A stretch of DNA of 64,000 bases from a virus, in the IMG/VR virus record IMGVR_UViG_3300021963_000086, positions 1-64,000 of that record; one strand, 5' to 3'. The position numbers were made by a program, and so were the translations under genes. This document shows, piece after piece, positions 36,001 through 43,953 of the stretch. The notes below the pieces were generated by a model. That model ran no database searches, was not told the DNA's origin, and saw only the letters and a program-made list of their open reading frames with translations. Numbering within the stretch: the first letter of the stretch is position 1; each line of letters starts with the position of its first letter.

Positions 36001-39000
36001 TACTACATCAGGTAATACAGTATATCCTACAACGCCTAGTCTAGTTACATTTAACTATGATCATAACCTGCTAGCAGGTGATAACATTTTATTAGTTAAT
36101 ACTGACAACAGCCCTAGTGCTGATGGGTTTACTACAGTATTAGAAGTAATTGATGATACTAGTATCCTTATCGAACAAGTTACAAATACAGCAGGAACAC
36201 AAGGAAAAGCGATTGCATTTATGCCTGTACGTTTTGCTACAGAAACAGCAATGTTAGCTAGTCGAAATGATTACAGATATAATTGGCAAGACGGACAATT
36301 AGCATTTGTTGACGATGCTTCGGCTATTCATGGATATGCAGTATTCAGTTGGGAAGTCGGAGTAGACGAACAAACATTTGTTCCTTATCAACGATTTGAT
36401 AAAGTTGAATCAGAACAAGAATTAATAGATCCTTCTAAGGTATATTCTGTTTCTATCTATGACAGAAATAAAAATCGTGTACTACTAGATCTAGAAGTAT
36501 GGGATCCGTACAAAGGATTAATTCCTAAGATTGCCGACGCAGAAATTGACATTAAGAGTCCGCTAGACCTTGCTAAGTATAACTCCAGCAGTGATCCTGA
36601 CCAACCTTTAAATACCATGAACCCTTGGGGAGCTCAACAAGTTGGTACAGTATGGTGGGATCTAAGTACAGTCAAATATACAAATTACGAATCTAGTAGT
36701 TTAGCATATCGCCAATCAAACTGGGGTAAATTATTCCCTGGTAGTACTATTGATGTTTATGAATGGACAGAAAGTTCTGTTGATCCTATTGCATATAACG
36801 ATGCAGTAGAAAACGGAAAAGAAGTTGACGGCTCGATACCAACTGGAACTGCTAGAGTTATTAGCGATGCAAGTTTTAAATTGGCTAATTGGTCAACCGA
36901 TCAGTATACTGATGAGTTAAATGTTACCAGTACAAAATATTACTTCTGGGTGAAAGGTAAAGATACAGTTCCTAATAATAGACCAGAAAGACAGTTAGCA
37001 GTAACAACAATAGCAAATATTATTGAAGATCCTGCGAACATAGGTCTTCCTTGGTTCGCTCCTATTTCAACTGATGCCTTCATTATCAGTAATGTCAAAC
37101 AACTATTAAATGATAGCTCTACAACATTACAAATTCAATTAAGAAACGATACAACACCAGTACATAGCCAATGGATGCTATTAAGAGAGTACGATAATAA
37201 TACAGGAATTCCTGAATGGCTACACAAACGTCTAAAAGACAGTTTAGTAGGATTTAGTGGCATAACTTATACATCAACATGGACCGACTATGAGTATGGT
37301 GTGCGTTATAATGTCGACGACATCGTCAAAGTAGGTAATGATTACTATAGAGTATTCCGTTACTTCCAACCATATGAAGCTAGTGTTGTAACCCCTATTA
37401 ATAAAAAGCCAATGTACAAGTTAGCAGATTATACGTTATTACCTGAGAATACTATACAGCTAACACAAAACATAGAAGTACCTAATAGTAGGTTAAATGA
37501 ATTTGATCGATTTGGTAATCGTATTCGCCCAACACAACAAACATGGATCAAGGACAGAGCAAATGCTCGTAAAAACTTAATTCAATCGTTGAATGTATTG
37601 TTATTAGAACTAGATCTAATTGCAGAAATTCCAGATTGGAATGTAGTACTGGGTACTACATTCACTAAAGGTAATATTGTTTATGATCTAACAAAGTTCT
37701 GGGATTATGTAGATTACGTAAGTCCTTACTATGATACTGATAAGGCAATAGAATATAGTGTTGCTAATGATACGTTACTAGACAGTATTGCTAACCAGCT
37801 AGTCGACGGAGATTATGTGGGCGTTGGTGTACCATCTAACGGTCAATATCCTGTAGTTTACGAAAGAGCAGGTGATCAATTTGTCATTCTATATAGATTA
37901 AACGGAACTATCCAGTTTGACGAAACCTTGTTCGATAGCTTTATACAATTAGATATTTGGGACTTAGGTGGCTTTGACTTTAAGCCATGGGATAGCGAAC
38001 CTACACAAGAGTTAGAAGCTATTCTAGAAACATTCCATTCAGACATATTTGTTGGTGAGTACCAAACATACTATAACAGACTATTCTTTGCTATGGTTAA
38101 GTTTATCTATAGCGAACAAAATAATATTGATTGGATTGGTAAGAGCACTTATTTGCACGTAGATAATCTAGAAGTTTCTGGGCTAAGCCAACTTCCTTAT
38201 TACAAAGAAGATCAGGTTGAGTACTTTATTGATTATCTAAACGAAGTTAAGCCTTATCGTAGTAAACTACGAGAAGTTTTTGATACACGTAAAATTTCTG
38301 AACTAACAGATGTTACAGTTGAAGACTTAGGAACTAAAGACGAGATCCATATTGCATTTAACCGTGTAGGAATTAACCCAATTGACCCGCCTGCAGGTGA
38401 CGGTAGTTCTTTCCTAACACCTACCCCTGGCTGGGAAAACCAAGTTTGGGGTGCTGTTATCAACGGTTATGAAATTCCATGGGACGCAACATTACCTGCA
38501 ATGACGCCAGTAAACCGTTACTTGTTCTTAGGTAGCAACTTTGGAACACCTGCAAGCCTGATCGAAGCAGTTCTAGAAGGACAACATGATTATAGTGTAA
38601 ACTTAGAGGGTTACGGCGATGAACTTGCTCCGTTATTTGTAGGCGACGCAGTAGAATTATGTGTTCAAACTGATTACGACACCGGTGGAAGTTATGCCTA
38701 TAGAATTTTTAAGACTCTAGATAATAACTACGAATTTAGTAGAATCGCTAATAGTGCAAAAACTTCGCTGGCCGCGCCATTAGGATTAGAAGATACAGTA
38801 ATTGAGGTAGTTGACGGTACAGTATTTGGCGGAGTTGACTTTATACGCCAACGTCCTGGTGTAATTTTTATCAACGGAGAACGCATTGAGTTTTACCGTC
38901 GTAGTGCAAACACCCTACAAGATATTGTACGAGGAACAAAAGGAACTAGTATTAAAACCCACCCAATAAACAGCAGAGTATTTGATTCTTTACCAAGAGA

Positions 39001-39124
39001 AGAAATCCCCGTTGTTATTGCTACACCTGGAAATGTTGGCTTCAACGATCCAGGAAAAACGCTCAAAGATAGCACAAATCCGCTGGCTGTGTTCATTACG
39101 GCAAAAGAGGGTAATTTAAACTAG
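30095..39124 (+). CDS. Giant baseplate/tail structural protein (3009 residues)
   Basis: The protein starts MDNNRFSATPVVPVNN and runs without interruption for 9 kb. It follows gp6 by 5 nt, a position held by gp7 (baseplate wedge initiator) in T4-like phages, but it is about three times as long as T4 gp7 (1032 residues). A CBM5/12-like aromatic motif occurs twice: YWEQNINYKVGDTIRYNGYV near 1890-1910 and YEYGVRYNVDDIVKVGNDYYR near 2395-2415. The C-terminal GVIFINGERIEFYRRS motif near 2925-2940 is common in phage tail proteins. No separate gp8 was recognised, so it may combine gp7 and gp8 functions. This is inference from synteny. Confidence 0.65.
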   Translation: MDNNRFSATPVVPVNNTVPGEGSGKVVDTVSSNFLPQYYKTDGNVKFLRNTLDQLISKGAQEQVNLYVGKKSGTVYKPATDFYLKESRQDRSDYQLEVGIVTKDADDNITSTLTYDDIIQELKVNWPLTKPDQFDSEYYSYTPPVDYDKFVNFTSYNWMKLGLPGIMIEGDINIETDIIGKINYTTPVQRNGKTITFQNGMKVYFINNGADPQGLVIPNWYVSEKNPVITNEDGNPLLTQDGAELMSTNEDAEPTYFIVEGVGESIMLIPAEYMDARIPGSLMAPVPWDSVPWDRKKFDTSEPAPAEKEYVVIQRGSVDKNAWSRINNWYHIDTIKDVYNYLGLNHADYVTLADRGNRPIIEFKKDTQLYNAGSFMSDIQADFVWYGGKISDFSLKTSVTVDGVDVFPGAKVLFINSPEPQLNNKLIRLYKITEGTGFYWEEITESWPAPEVGQKLFIQNGTEYKYLELTWNGTDWYVGQNKMTRNQPPLFVMYDAEGVRLDDEIKYPDNDFRGSSLFQYTEGNFYDKELGLNVMLESSNYDIVSNTSPFSKTFTNLTFTNTASNSNYYKGSKGTRDAIPGNYYWKTVDGFTNTSKYENGWVRNAEPPKTYQRVGKIVEDVTSQNSIIVPADSGAWYVFAATLKEGKIRFYSLSKNNEWELFDWSTNTLTLAAGQEFVIYNYTGQEFFNVKLNGLLPPGVANEGSVVYGTPQDVGMWQYSTAGISGYINIIDPKTDTRTFKVRVNGKDTTDYTTELVNNYTGLQINVTADLAVNDLIEVLFESATPAGSYAIHSTLEANPNNEKVEQFTYSDILSHFKSKITNQSNFEGSGYGSNNYHKLFRDTGTGWVVQQQVHPMVKLGVLLRNNATLPNNVLQYGAEQNKLFRQKFINKLTSLESTLDVTSKTARELVYESLIAINVGKNRDFPFAFSDMIYYVDSDAKVIKTYTAESVLTFSLGTTIDITDPYRDHVYVYANDVQLLIDRDYTLTNTSVSILTSVPVGTSIKIIVASNLGNCYVPVSTAKLGLTGVYTPELYYDVTNDTNFIICHDGSMIVAFGDYRDDVILELEKSIYNNIFSNFRHERNKWLKYEPGAMRVTRYNKQQRYSYVGDRYRLWRLQNGVNDNSNAQFYREENPFTWNYRAVSEHGSWRDMYRYMFDTDRPHTHPWEMLGFTNKPTWWDTYYDWIDGGKRAALLNALAIGNIAEPPSINVDLLVRRDITNIPVDENGELLDPVTAGICEAPSAEQAQYDWEFGDMGNQEMTWIRSPEYAWAQSQWHYSVQPNVWVEECWEPESSGIDSFNSQRINITLNRRTRKEDLYFHREYNDGTFHVRYGFQHILVENLLQDNIDLTTNLYDKIRYATPQVMLKLGGFANKTNLSFLADTLKVQQGNNFIPEEDYHLNLHKGSSYREFFYSGVKVIWNGAGYEVQGYNLINPFFIVQQPKSTTRYKEILYNGIKVKEAIDWEATPAIVEYGTVFVSRQAVWNFLIGYGNWLADQGMVFEDLDPALNTIRDFNLAARQFLFWSESKWDAGYSIILSPCANKIIVKNEIGWAEDLNSTIRGYSNILDKDQAVIPTSAIRFERTEDGKNIISTRENYTGIYGLRLRFSELEHVVVFDNQTIFNDVIFDPLYRLKQYRFKLIGSRTRGWTGSPKVPGYMVYGNSLISNFDRTISDISDRYFSVEGYTENQSIINTARHNIGVRNFEYLNNIVLDKTVAFEFQRGMLHQKGTPSAYDKLLRSKTIDSSTLSNTNLTVSEEWLFKLGDFGGTENWQSYELKLRQRDILDSNKQLFRLIPLYDPVTKLTNKDLDTDRVIDIVPSDTRWVTKPGVNNLAFSTRPKSQLTDTITEVMYDDLPTVGFVRLDQVDYTVSTAYDLYTVDVSALTGIAYWEQNINYKVGDTIRYNGYVYVASQDHNSSTSFVLSNWTISVEPTLPSILIGNYTNGSWQVLRAQDRRLSIIGIETYTGTTSGNTVYPTTPSLVTFNYDHNLLAGDNILLVNTDNSPSADGFTTVLEVIDDTSILIEQVTNTAGTQGKAIAFMPVRFATETAMLASRNDYRYNWQDGQLAFVDDASAIHGYAVFSWEVGVDEQTFVPYQRFDKVESEQELIDPSKVYSVSIYDRNKNRVLLDLEVWDPYKGLIPKIADAEIDIKSPLDLAKYNSSSDPDQPLNTMNPWGAQQVGTVWWDLSTVKYTNYESSSLAYRQSNWGKLFPGSTIDVYEWTESSVDPIAYNDAVENGKEVDGSIPTGTARVISDASFKLANWSTDQYTDELNVTSTKYYFWVKGKDTVPNNRPERQLAVTTIANIIEDPANIGLPWFAPISTDAFIISNVKQLLNDSSTTLQIQLRNDTTPVHSQWMLLREYDNNTGIPEWLHKRLKDSLVGFSGITYTSTWTDYEYGVRYNVDDIVKVGNDYYRVFRYFQPYEASVVTPINKKPMYKLADYTLLPENTIQLTQNIEVPNSRLNEFDRFGNRIRPTQQTWIKDRANARKNLIQSLNVLLLELDLIAEIPDWNVVLGTTFTKGNIVYDLTKFWDYVDYVSPYYDTDKAIEYSVANDTLLDSIANQLVDGDYVGVGVPSNGQYPVVYERAGDQFVILYRLNGTIQFDETLFDSFIQLDIWDLGGFDFKPWDSEPTQELEAILETFHSDIFVGEYQTYYNRLFFAMVKFIYSEQNNIDWIGKSTYLHVDNLEVSGLSQLPYYKEDQVEYFIDYLNEVKPYRSKLREVFDTRKISELTDVTVEDLGTKDEIHIAFNRVGINPIDPPAGDGSSFLTPTPGWENQVWGAVINGYEIPWDATLPAMTPVNRYLFLGSNFGTPASLIEAVLEGQHDYSVNLEGYGDELAPLFVGDAVELCVQTDYDTGGSYAYRIFKTLDNNYEFSRIANSAKTSLAAPLGLEDTVIEVVDGTVFGGVDFIRQRPGVIFINGERIEFYRRSANTLQDIVRGTKGTSIKTHPINSRVFDSLPREEIPVVIATPGNVGFNDPGKTLKDSTNPLAVFITAKEGNLN

Positions 39125-39131
39125 GTAAATA
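39124..39131 (+). promoter_or_regulatory. Possible late promoter GGTAAATA
   Basis: GGTAAATA lies at the end of the giant gene, 22 nt before the next start, and repeats the octamer found before gp25. Weak by the T4 consensus (6 of 8). Confidence 0.35.
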
Positions 39132-39153
39132 AAGTATATTAAGGATTAAGCAA

Positions 39154-39783
39154 ATGCTTTCGAATAAAGAGTCAGTAGGGTTAAAAGTAGAAGGACACCT
39201 AAAAATTTGGGACGCAAATACAGGTGAAGTTTTACTTAATAACCGCAATGCTATTAATGCAGAAAATTTCAGTATCGCCCTTGTAAATTGCTTGGGCGAT
39301 AAAAATCAGCATTCAGCGTATGAAATGCACTTTGGTAATGGCGGAACTATTATTGATAACTTAGGTGTTATCAGCTATAAAAGTCCTAACGTTAACGGCC
39401 AAAGCGAAGAGTTATACAATCCTACTTTCTTTAAAGTAATCAATGCTGATAGTCCAACAAATACAGATCCAAACAAGAACTACATGACTGTGGAACATGT
39501 CAATGGTGTAAACTATACTGACCTAGTTGTTAACTGTGTGTTAGATTATACTGAACCTAGTATATCCGATACAGTATTCAATTTAGCAGGTGTTGCCCAA
39601 GCAGATCTAGACAATGCGGCCGATTTTAACGGTAGTTTTGTTTTTGATGAAATTGGTATCAAAAGCAAAGGTCTAGGACTAAATGAGGGTTTACTACTAA
39701 CCCATGTTACCTTTCACCCTGTGCAAAAATCAGCAAATAGATTGCTACAGATTCGATACACAATCAGAGTTCGAGTAGGCTAA
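39154..39783 (+). CDS. Probable virion structural protein
   Basis: The 209-residue protein is beta-rich (GLKVEGHLKIWDANTGEVL, then LQIRYTIRVRVG at the end). It contains HSAYEMHFGNGG, typical of baseplate/tail proteins of marine T4-like phages. The position between the giant protein and tail fibres supports a structural role. No T4 gene can be named. Confidence 0.6.
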   Translation: MLSNKESVGLKVEGHLKIWDANTGEVLLNNRNAINAENFSIALVNCLGDKNQHSAYEMHFGNGGTIIDNLGVISYKSPNVNGQSEELYNPTFFKVINADSPTNTDPNKNYMTVEHVNGVNYTDLVVNCVLDYTEPSISDTVFNLAGVAQADLDNAADFNGSFVFDEIGIKSKGLGLNEGLLLTHVTFHPVQKSANRLLQIRYTIRVRVG

Positions 39784-39802
39784 AATTAAGAGGAAATAAG
39801 CA

Positions 39803-40807
39803 ATGGCATACGATGTCAATAAAACAAATGGTTCGTTATTAACAACTATCCCCGATGGTACACTAGATATTAGTACTAGTCTTCGCTTGCTAGGTAAGAA
39901 CTATGCAGGCTATGGCGAGATTATGGCCGAAAACTTAGTAGCAATGCTAGAGAATTTTAGTTCTGCGGCGGCCCCAGGTAACCCACTAGAAGGTCAGTTA
40001 TGGTATAACAGCGAAACTAAACGTATTTCTGTTTACGATAATTTAGGCCAATGGAAAGAACTAGCACAATTAGTCGTTCAAGAAACAGAGCCAACATATA
40101 GTGGCCGTAGAGAAGGCGACTTTTGGGTAGAATCAGATTCTAAACAACTATACATGTGGGACGGCACACAGCACGTACCGATTGGATTTGCTGGCGCAAC
40201 TACTACCATTCGTGCAGTTAAAATTCGCGACACAAGCAACAATGCTCACAATGCGCTTAAGGCAGTTGTAGGTAGTAGCGTAATAGCAATTATCAGCACC
40301 GATGCAGAATATACACCTAATGTTAGCGAGGGATTTGGTGCAGAATTTGTAACAATTGGTCCAGGTGTTAATTTACCTGCACGTACTAATGTTAAATTTC
40401 GTGGTATTGCTATGCAAGCTGAATTTGCTGACGTTGCTGAATTGTATGCCAGTGATGTAAATTATCAACCAGGTACTGTTGTTAAGATTGGCGGAGACGC
40501 AGAAATAACACAAACAACTACAGCAGACGATACAGAAGTGTTTGGTGTCATTTCTGACAATCCAGCTTACTTACTAAACAGTGGTCTTTCTCGTACAAAG
40601 TTAGCACTACCTGTTGCATTAGCAGGTCGAGTACCAGTTACAGTACATGGGCCAGTAAAGAAAGGTCAACGTTTAGTTAGCAGTCATATTCCCGGCGTTG
40701 CTAAAGCCTCTACTAACCCAGATGCATTGGCAATTATTGGTAGAGCATTAGAGTCTTCCGACGTTGAAGGAATCAAGTCAATTGAGGCAGTAGTAGGAGT
40801 CAAATAA
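39803..40807 (+). CDS. Tail fibre-like protein
   Basis: The 334-residue protein begins with YDVNKTNGSLLTTIPDGTLD and has LEGQLWYNSETKRISVYDN (near residues 62-80), a repeating phage tail-fibre theme. The C-terminal region has AELYASDVNYQPGTVVKIGG (near 214-233), a motif widespread in fibre C-terminal domains. It likely forms a fibre or collar and overlaps the next gene by one base. Confidence 0.7.
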   Translation: MAYDVNKTNGSLLTTIPDGTLDISTSLRLLGKNYAGYGEIMAENLVAMLENFSSAAAPGNPLEGQLWYNSETKRISVYDNLGQWKELAQLVVQETEPTYSGRREGDFWVESDSKQLYMWDGTQHVPIGFAGATTTIRAVKIRDTSNNAHNALKAVVGSSVIAIISTDAEYTPNVSEGFGAEFVTIGPGVNLPARTNVKFRGIAMQAEFADVAELYASDVNYQPGTVVKIGGDAEITQTTTADDTEVFGVISDNPAYLLNSGLSRTKLALPVALAGRVPVTVHGPVKKGQRLVSSHIPGVAKASTNPDALAIIGRALESSDVEGIKSIEAVVGVK

Positions 40808-41841
40808 TGTCCTATGGTGATCAAGGCACAGTTGTTTCAGCAACCGGTTGGAACGCATTAACAACAAAAGTTAATAAAGTGTTTGGGGATTTTACTCCAA
40901 ACTCAGCACCTTCAACTAATGCAGAAACACAAGAAGCATACAAGTATGGTTGGGGTAATACAGCTCAAGCAGACAATGTTTCACAAGGTGACTTGATTGA
41001 AGCCACAGTATTCAACAGCGCCATTGACGTAGTAAACGTTAGTGCTCATGTAACTGGTGACTTACCCAGTCAAGCATACTTTCAGCGTAGAGCCGAAGGC
41101 GAACTGATTAGCTTGTCCGACAGCGATTTAGGTCAAACATTACAATATTACACTAATCTAGTATACAATCATAAAAACACATTAGCCACATATCACGGAA
41201 GCATCGTGACCCCGGCCGGCGGAATCATTAATCGTACCACACCTTGGAAACGTTACATGGCGGCCAGTTTCAAGGTAACATTTGACAGTTACGACAAACT
41301 ACGTTATTTTTTTAATGCAGGTGGCCAAATTAAAATTACACCTACAGCGTCTGGCGGTACTACAGTTGGCTATACAGACTGGAAACATCTTGTAGATGCT
41401 TGCGGAGATATTATTGTAAATGTTAATGGTGCAAAAACTACAACTAATCTTGGTATATCTACCACGGTTGGAATGTACCAACTATCACAAACTTATCAAT
41501 TAATGATGACTGCATCGTCTACATATTCTAGCTATGGCGGGTACGGTGGTTATGGCGGATATGGTGGTTATGGTGGATACGGCGGTTATGGTGGTTATGG
41601 TTCCGGAATCCAAATCAAAATCTGGGGCAGACTAGTTGGTAACAATCAGCTCTTAATCAAAGTAATTTTTGATAACATGTACTTCCGTAGATGGATAAAT
41701 GGTACTACTGGTTTCCATGTAACTTACTTAAAAGCAGATCCAGAAACCAATCCACAAAATGAAAACGTTGTGTTTGATGTAGATCCTCCGACCCAATTAG
41801 AAGTATTAACTACGTTTGATACTGGTGGCGACGATTCATAA
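40807..41841 (+). CDS. Tail protein with seven YGG repeats
   Basis: The 344-residue protein shares the fibre-like character of its neighbour. Its front half contains NAETQEAYKYGWGNTAQADN and ends near residue 240 with MTASSTYSS. Then seven YGG repeats plus YGS (residues 243-265) follow, and a beta-rich end (IQIKIWGRLVGNNQL). The glycine-rich stretch recalls the glycine-rich motifs of T-even gp38 adhesins, which form polyglycine II layers and determine host range. It may be a receptor-binding tip; this is inferred from resemblance. Confidence 0.6.
   Translation: MSYGDQGTVVSATGWNALTTKVNKVFGDFTPNSAPSTNAETQEAYKYGWGNTAQADNVSQGDLIEATVFNSAIDVVNVSAHVTGDLPSQAYFQRRAEGELISLSDSDLGQTLQYYTNLVYNHKNTLATYHGSIVTPAGGIINRTTPWKRYMAASFKVTFDSYDKLRYFFNAGGQIKITPTASGGTTVGYTDWKHLVDACGDIIVNVNGAKTTTNLGISTTVGMYQLSQTYQLMMTASSTYSSYGGYGGYGGYGGYGGYGGYGGYGSGIQIKIWGRLVGNNQLLIKVIFDNMYFRRWINGTTGFHVTYLKADPETNPQNENVVFDVDPPTQLEVLTTFDTGGDDS
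41533..41595 (+). repeat. Seven tandem 9-bp repeats encoding Tyr-Gly-Gly
   Basis: Seven units of TAY-GGN-GGN in frame, followed by TAT GGT TCC. Codon third positions vary between copies, which suggests the repeat is old or under selection at the protein level, not a fresh DNA slippage. Confidence 0.95.
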
Positions 41842-41844
41842 ATA
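41837..41844 (+). promoter_or_regulatory. Late-promoter-like CATAAATA
   Basis: CATAAATA overlaps the TAA stop of the YGG-repeat gene and lies upstream of 41927. 7 of 8 matches to the late consensus. Confidence 0.5.
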
Positions 41845-41863
41845 AACTACTAGTTTAATAAAG

Positions 41864-41898
41864 ATAACAGGTTGACTTTAACTAGCTCAACCTGTTAT
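41864..41898. repeat. 12-bp inverted repeat overlapping a promoter
   Basis: ATAACAGGTTGA (41864-41875) and its exact complement TCAACCTGTTAT (41887-41898) flank an 11-nt loop. It contains the -35 and most of the -10 of a sigma70-like promoter. The trailing ACTTTTAG is a weak U-tract, so it may also act as a terminator for the tail genes. Confidence 0.75.
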
Positions 41899-41901
41899 AC
41901 T
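41872..41901 (+). promoter_or_regulatory. Sigma70-like promoter TTGACT-18-TATACT
   Basis: TTGACT at 41872-41877, an 18-nt spacer and TATACT at 41896-41901, 25 nt upstream of the gene at 41927. It would give early expression of the glycosyltransferase/methyltransferase island. Confidence 0.6.
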
Positions 41902-41926
41902 TTTAGACACAGACTCTGAGGTTATT

Positions 41927-42283
41927 ATGGATACAAGATTACAGGAAGCGTTAGACTTCAGTAACTATCGCTTAACTCTAAGCACCCAATTGGACAACTT
42001 AAAGATCAAATTAAAAAATGATCTATTGTTCACTTATCAAAATTCTATTTTTAGTGCTAATATCAATACCATAATGTATTGTGCCCTTTTACTAAAAGAA
42101 ACAACAGTAAAAGAATTTCCTTTCGAAGATACAAACGGAGCTCCGGTACTTATTACAGATATTTCAGATTTCGCTAGAAAGATGAATTCTATGTACATGG
42201 CCGCAATGGTAACATATAACACAGAATACGAAAAAATTGCCAAGGCAAGAAATATCAAAAAGATAGTAGACTACAATGGATAA
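41927..42283 (+). CDS. Small hypothetical protein heading the modification island
   Basis: The 118-residue protein is helical (MDTRLQEALDFSNYRLTL, then DFARKMNSMYMAAM). It overlaps the next gene by 8 nt. Similar proteins occur in marine myoviruses, from memory; the role is unknown. Confidence 0.6.
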   Translation: MDTRLQEALDFSNYRLTLSTQLDNLKIKLKNDLLFTYQNSIFSANINTIMYCALLLKETTVKEFPFEDTNGAPVLITDISDFARKMNSMYMAAMVTYNTEYEKIAKARNIKKIVDYNG

Positions 42284-43172
42284 TCTAGACCGAGGCGTTG
42301 TTATGTTTGCTTATAACAACGAGAAGATTAATTACGATAGACTGGCAACAGTTTGCGCTCTTACGGTTAAGGCCAACTTAAAAAACAACAACGTTACGTT
42401 ACTAACAGATGGTGCAACTTACAAAGCCCTAGAACAAACCTGTCCTAAAGAAATTAGAGAATACTGTTTTGACCAAATTGTAGTTGACGACATTAGACAT
42501 GAAAAAAATACTAGAGTACACAGGGACTCAATTGATGTAGAGTTTGCGGCGCAATTTAGTAACGCAAACAAACATAACGTTTATAATCTTAGTCCATACA
42601 AGCAAAGTTTATTGATAGATGTTGACTATTTGTTGGGCAGTAATCGTCTAGATTTGTTATTTGAAACTAATGATGAGCTAGCACTATTTCGAAATGCACA
42701 CGGCCTTCGCGGGAATAATCCGCATCACGAAGAACAACGTTTACACCCGCTAGGTATAGACATGTGGTGGTCAACTGTAATATATTGGCGTAAAACTGAT
42801 TATAGTAAAAAATTCTTTGATATGTGGCACCATGTTAAAGAGAACTATGATTACTACAGGTTTTTATATAAGTTTCCTGGCAATATGTTTAGAACAGATT
42901 ATGCGTCTAGCATTGCCATTCACATCCTTAACGGACAAGTGGATAATAACTTAACTGTTAGCATACCTCCGGGTAGTATGAGATACATGGATCAATTAGA
43001 CGACTTGGTTGAAGTTAACAAAAAGAATGATATGTTATTTTTAGCTAATATGTTATCGGACAAACGTAAAAATATCTTAACACACATTAAAGGTGAAGAC
43101 ATCCACATGATGAACAAAATGGCTATCTTGCGGCACTACAATGATTTCCTAAACAAATATTACTATGACTAA
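42276..43172 (+). CDS. GT-A-fold glycosyltransferase-like protein
   Basis: The 298-residue protein has VTLLTDGATYKAL near 48-60 and a LLIDVDYLLG segment near 112-121 with a D-x-D motif, typical of nucleotide-sugar glycosyltransferases. A HHEEQRLHPLGIDMWW region follows, which may build the acceptor site. Related GT-like genes cluster in marine phage genomes. It overlaps the next gene by 8 nt. Substrate unknown. Confidence 0.6.
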   Translation: MDNLDRGVVMFAYNNEKINYDRLATVCALTVKANLKNNNVTLLTDGATYKALEQTCPKEIREYCFDQIVVDDIRHEKNTRVHRDSIDVEFAAQFSNANKHNVYNLSPYKQSLLIDVDYLLGSNRLDLLFETNDELALFRNAHGLRGNNPHHEEQRLHPLGIDMWWSTVIYWRKTDYSKKFFDMWHHVKENYDYYRFLYKFPGNMFRTDYASSIAIHILNGQVDNNLTVSIPPGSMRYMDQLDDLVEVNKKNDMLFLANMLSDKRKNILTHIKGEDIHMMNKMAILRHYNDFLNKYYYD

Positions 43173-43953
43173 AGGAATTATTACGATTGCAACCCCTGAC
43201 TATTTAGAGTCGGCAAAGCTTCTGGCATTGACTGCTAAAAAATTTAGTAACCTACCTACCACCTTAATTACAACAGACCCTGTTGAAGCAAGTGAGTTTG
43301 ACAACATAATTGTAGTACCAGGAGATGTAACAAATGCTTTTGCTGTGGGACTATTATCGTCGCCCTATGATTACACCGCATTCATTTATGCAGACAGTTT
43401 AGTACTAAGCGATATAAAAGAATATTTTAATTTGTTAGATAAGGTTAACCTAGTAACACCGGACGCATATGATTTTAAAGGACAGAAATTAGATAGCCAG
43501 AAATTTATTGAAAGAAAGATTCTTACTAAGAACACTATGCCAGACGTTTGGACAAACTTTTTCTTATATCGTACTGAAGCCATTAAAGAAATATCAAACA
43601 CTACCTTAGACATTATTGCTGTTTGGCAAAATGTATTAAAAATGTCTTGTACAGAATACTCAGTAGATACCGAACTTAAGAACAAAATAAATTCTGCATT
43701 TGCTATTGCTCTTAAGGCATGTGGTCTAAATAACAATGCACACGGAGTTAAGTTTACTAACCTAAGCAAACAAACTAACAATACCGCATTAACACACCTG
43801 GCTAACAAAGACTGGCACCAACTATTAAGTTTTTGGGCGACTGATGATAATTTAGTTAAGATAGAAAACTATGTTCAGTCTGGCGTAGTACATTATGGTA
43901 GTACTTGGCTTAATAGCCCTAGAAGTAACAGCATTAAACAAATATGCAATTAG
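43165..43953 (+). CDS. Glycosyltransferase-like protein, degenerate D-x-D
   Basis: The 262-residue protein has a nucleotide-sugar-like front (GIITIATPDYLESAKLLALTAKKF) and FIYADSLVL near residue 74-82, where the second Asp of D-x-D is replaced (ADS). It may be inactive or use another metal ligand. It is related in layout to the protein at 42276-43172. It overlaps its neighbours by 8 and 10 nt. Confidence 0.5.
   Translation: MTKGIITIATPDYLESAKLLALTAKKFSNLPTTLITTDPVEASEFDNIIVVPGDVTNAFAVGLLSSPYDYTAFIYADSLVLSDIKEYFNLLDKVNLVTPDAYDFKGQKLDSQKFIERKILTKNTMPDVWTNFFLYRTEAIKEISNTTLDIIAVWQNVLKMSCTEYSVDTELKNKINSAFAIALKACGLNNNAHGVKFTNLSKQTNNTALTHLANKDWHQLLSFWATDDNLVKIENYVQSGVVHYGSTWLNSPRSNSIKQICN

Noticed and set aside
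41533-41601. CRISPR-like or satellite repeat
   Set aside because: Units are 9 bp, contiguous and in frame (Tyr-Gly-Gly); no spacers.
43386-43808. 140-codon open frame opposite the glycosyltransferase-like gene
   Set aside because: Antisense shadow; no ribosome binding site, neighbours all run the other way.
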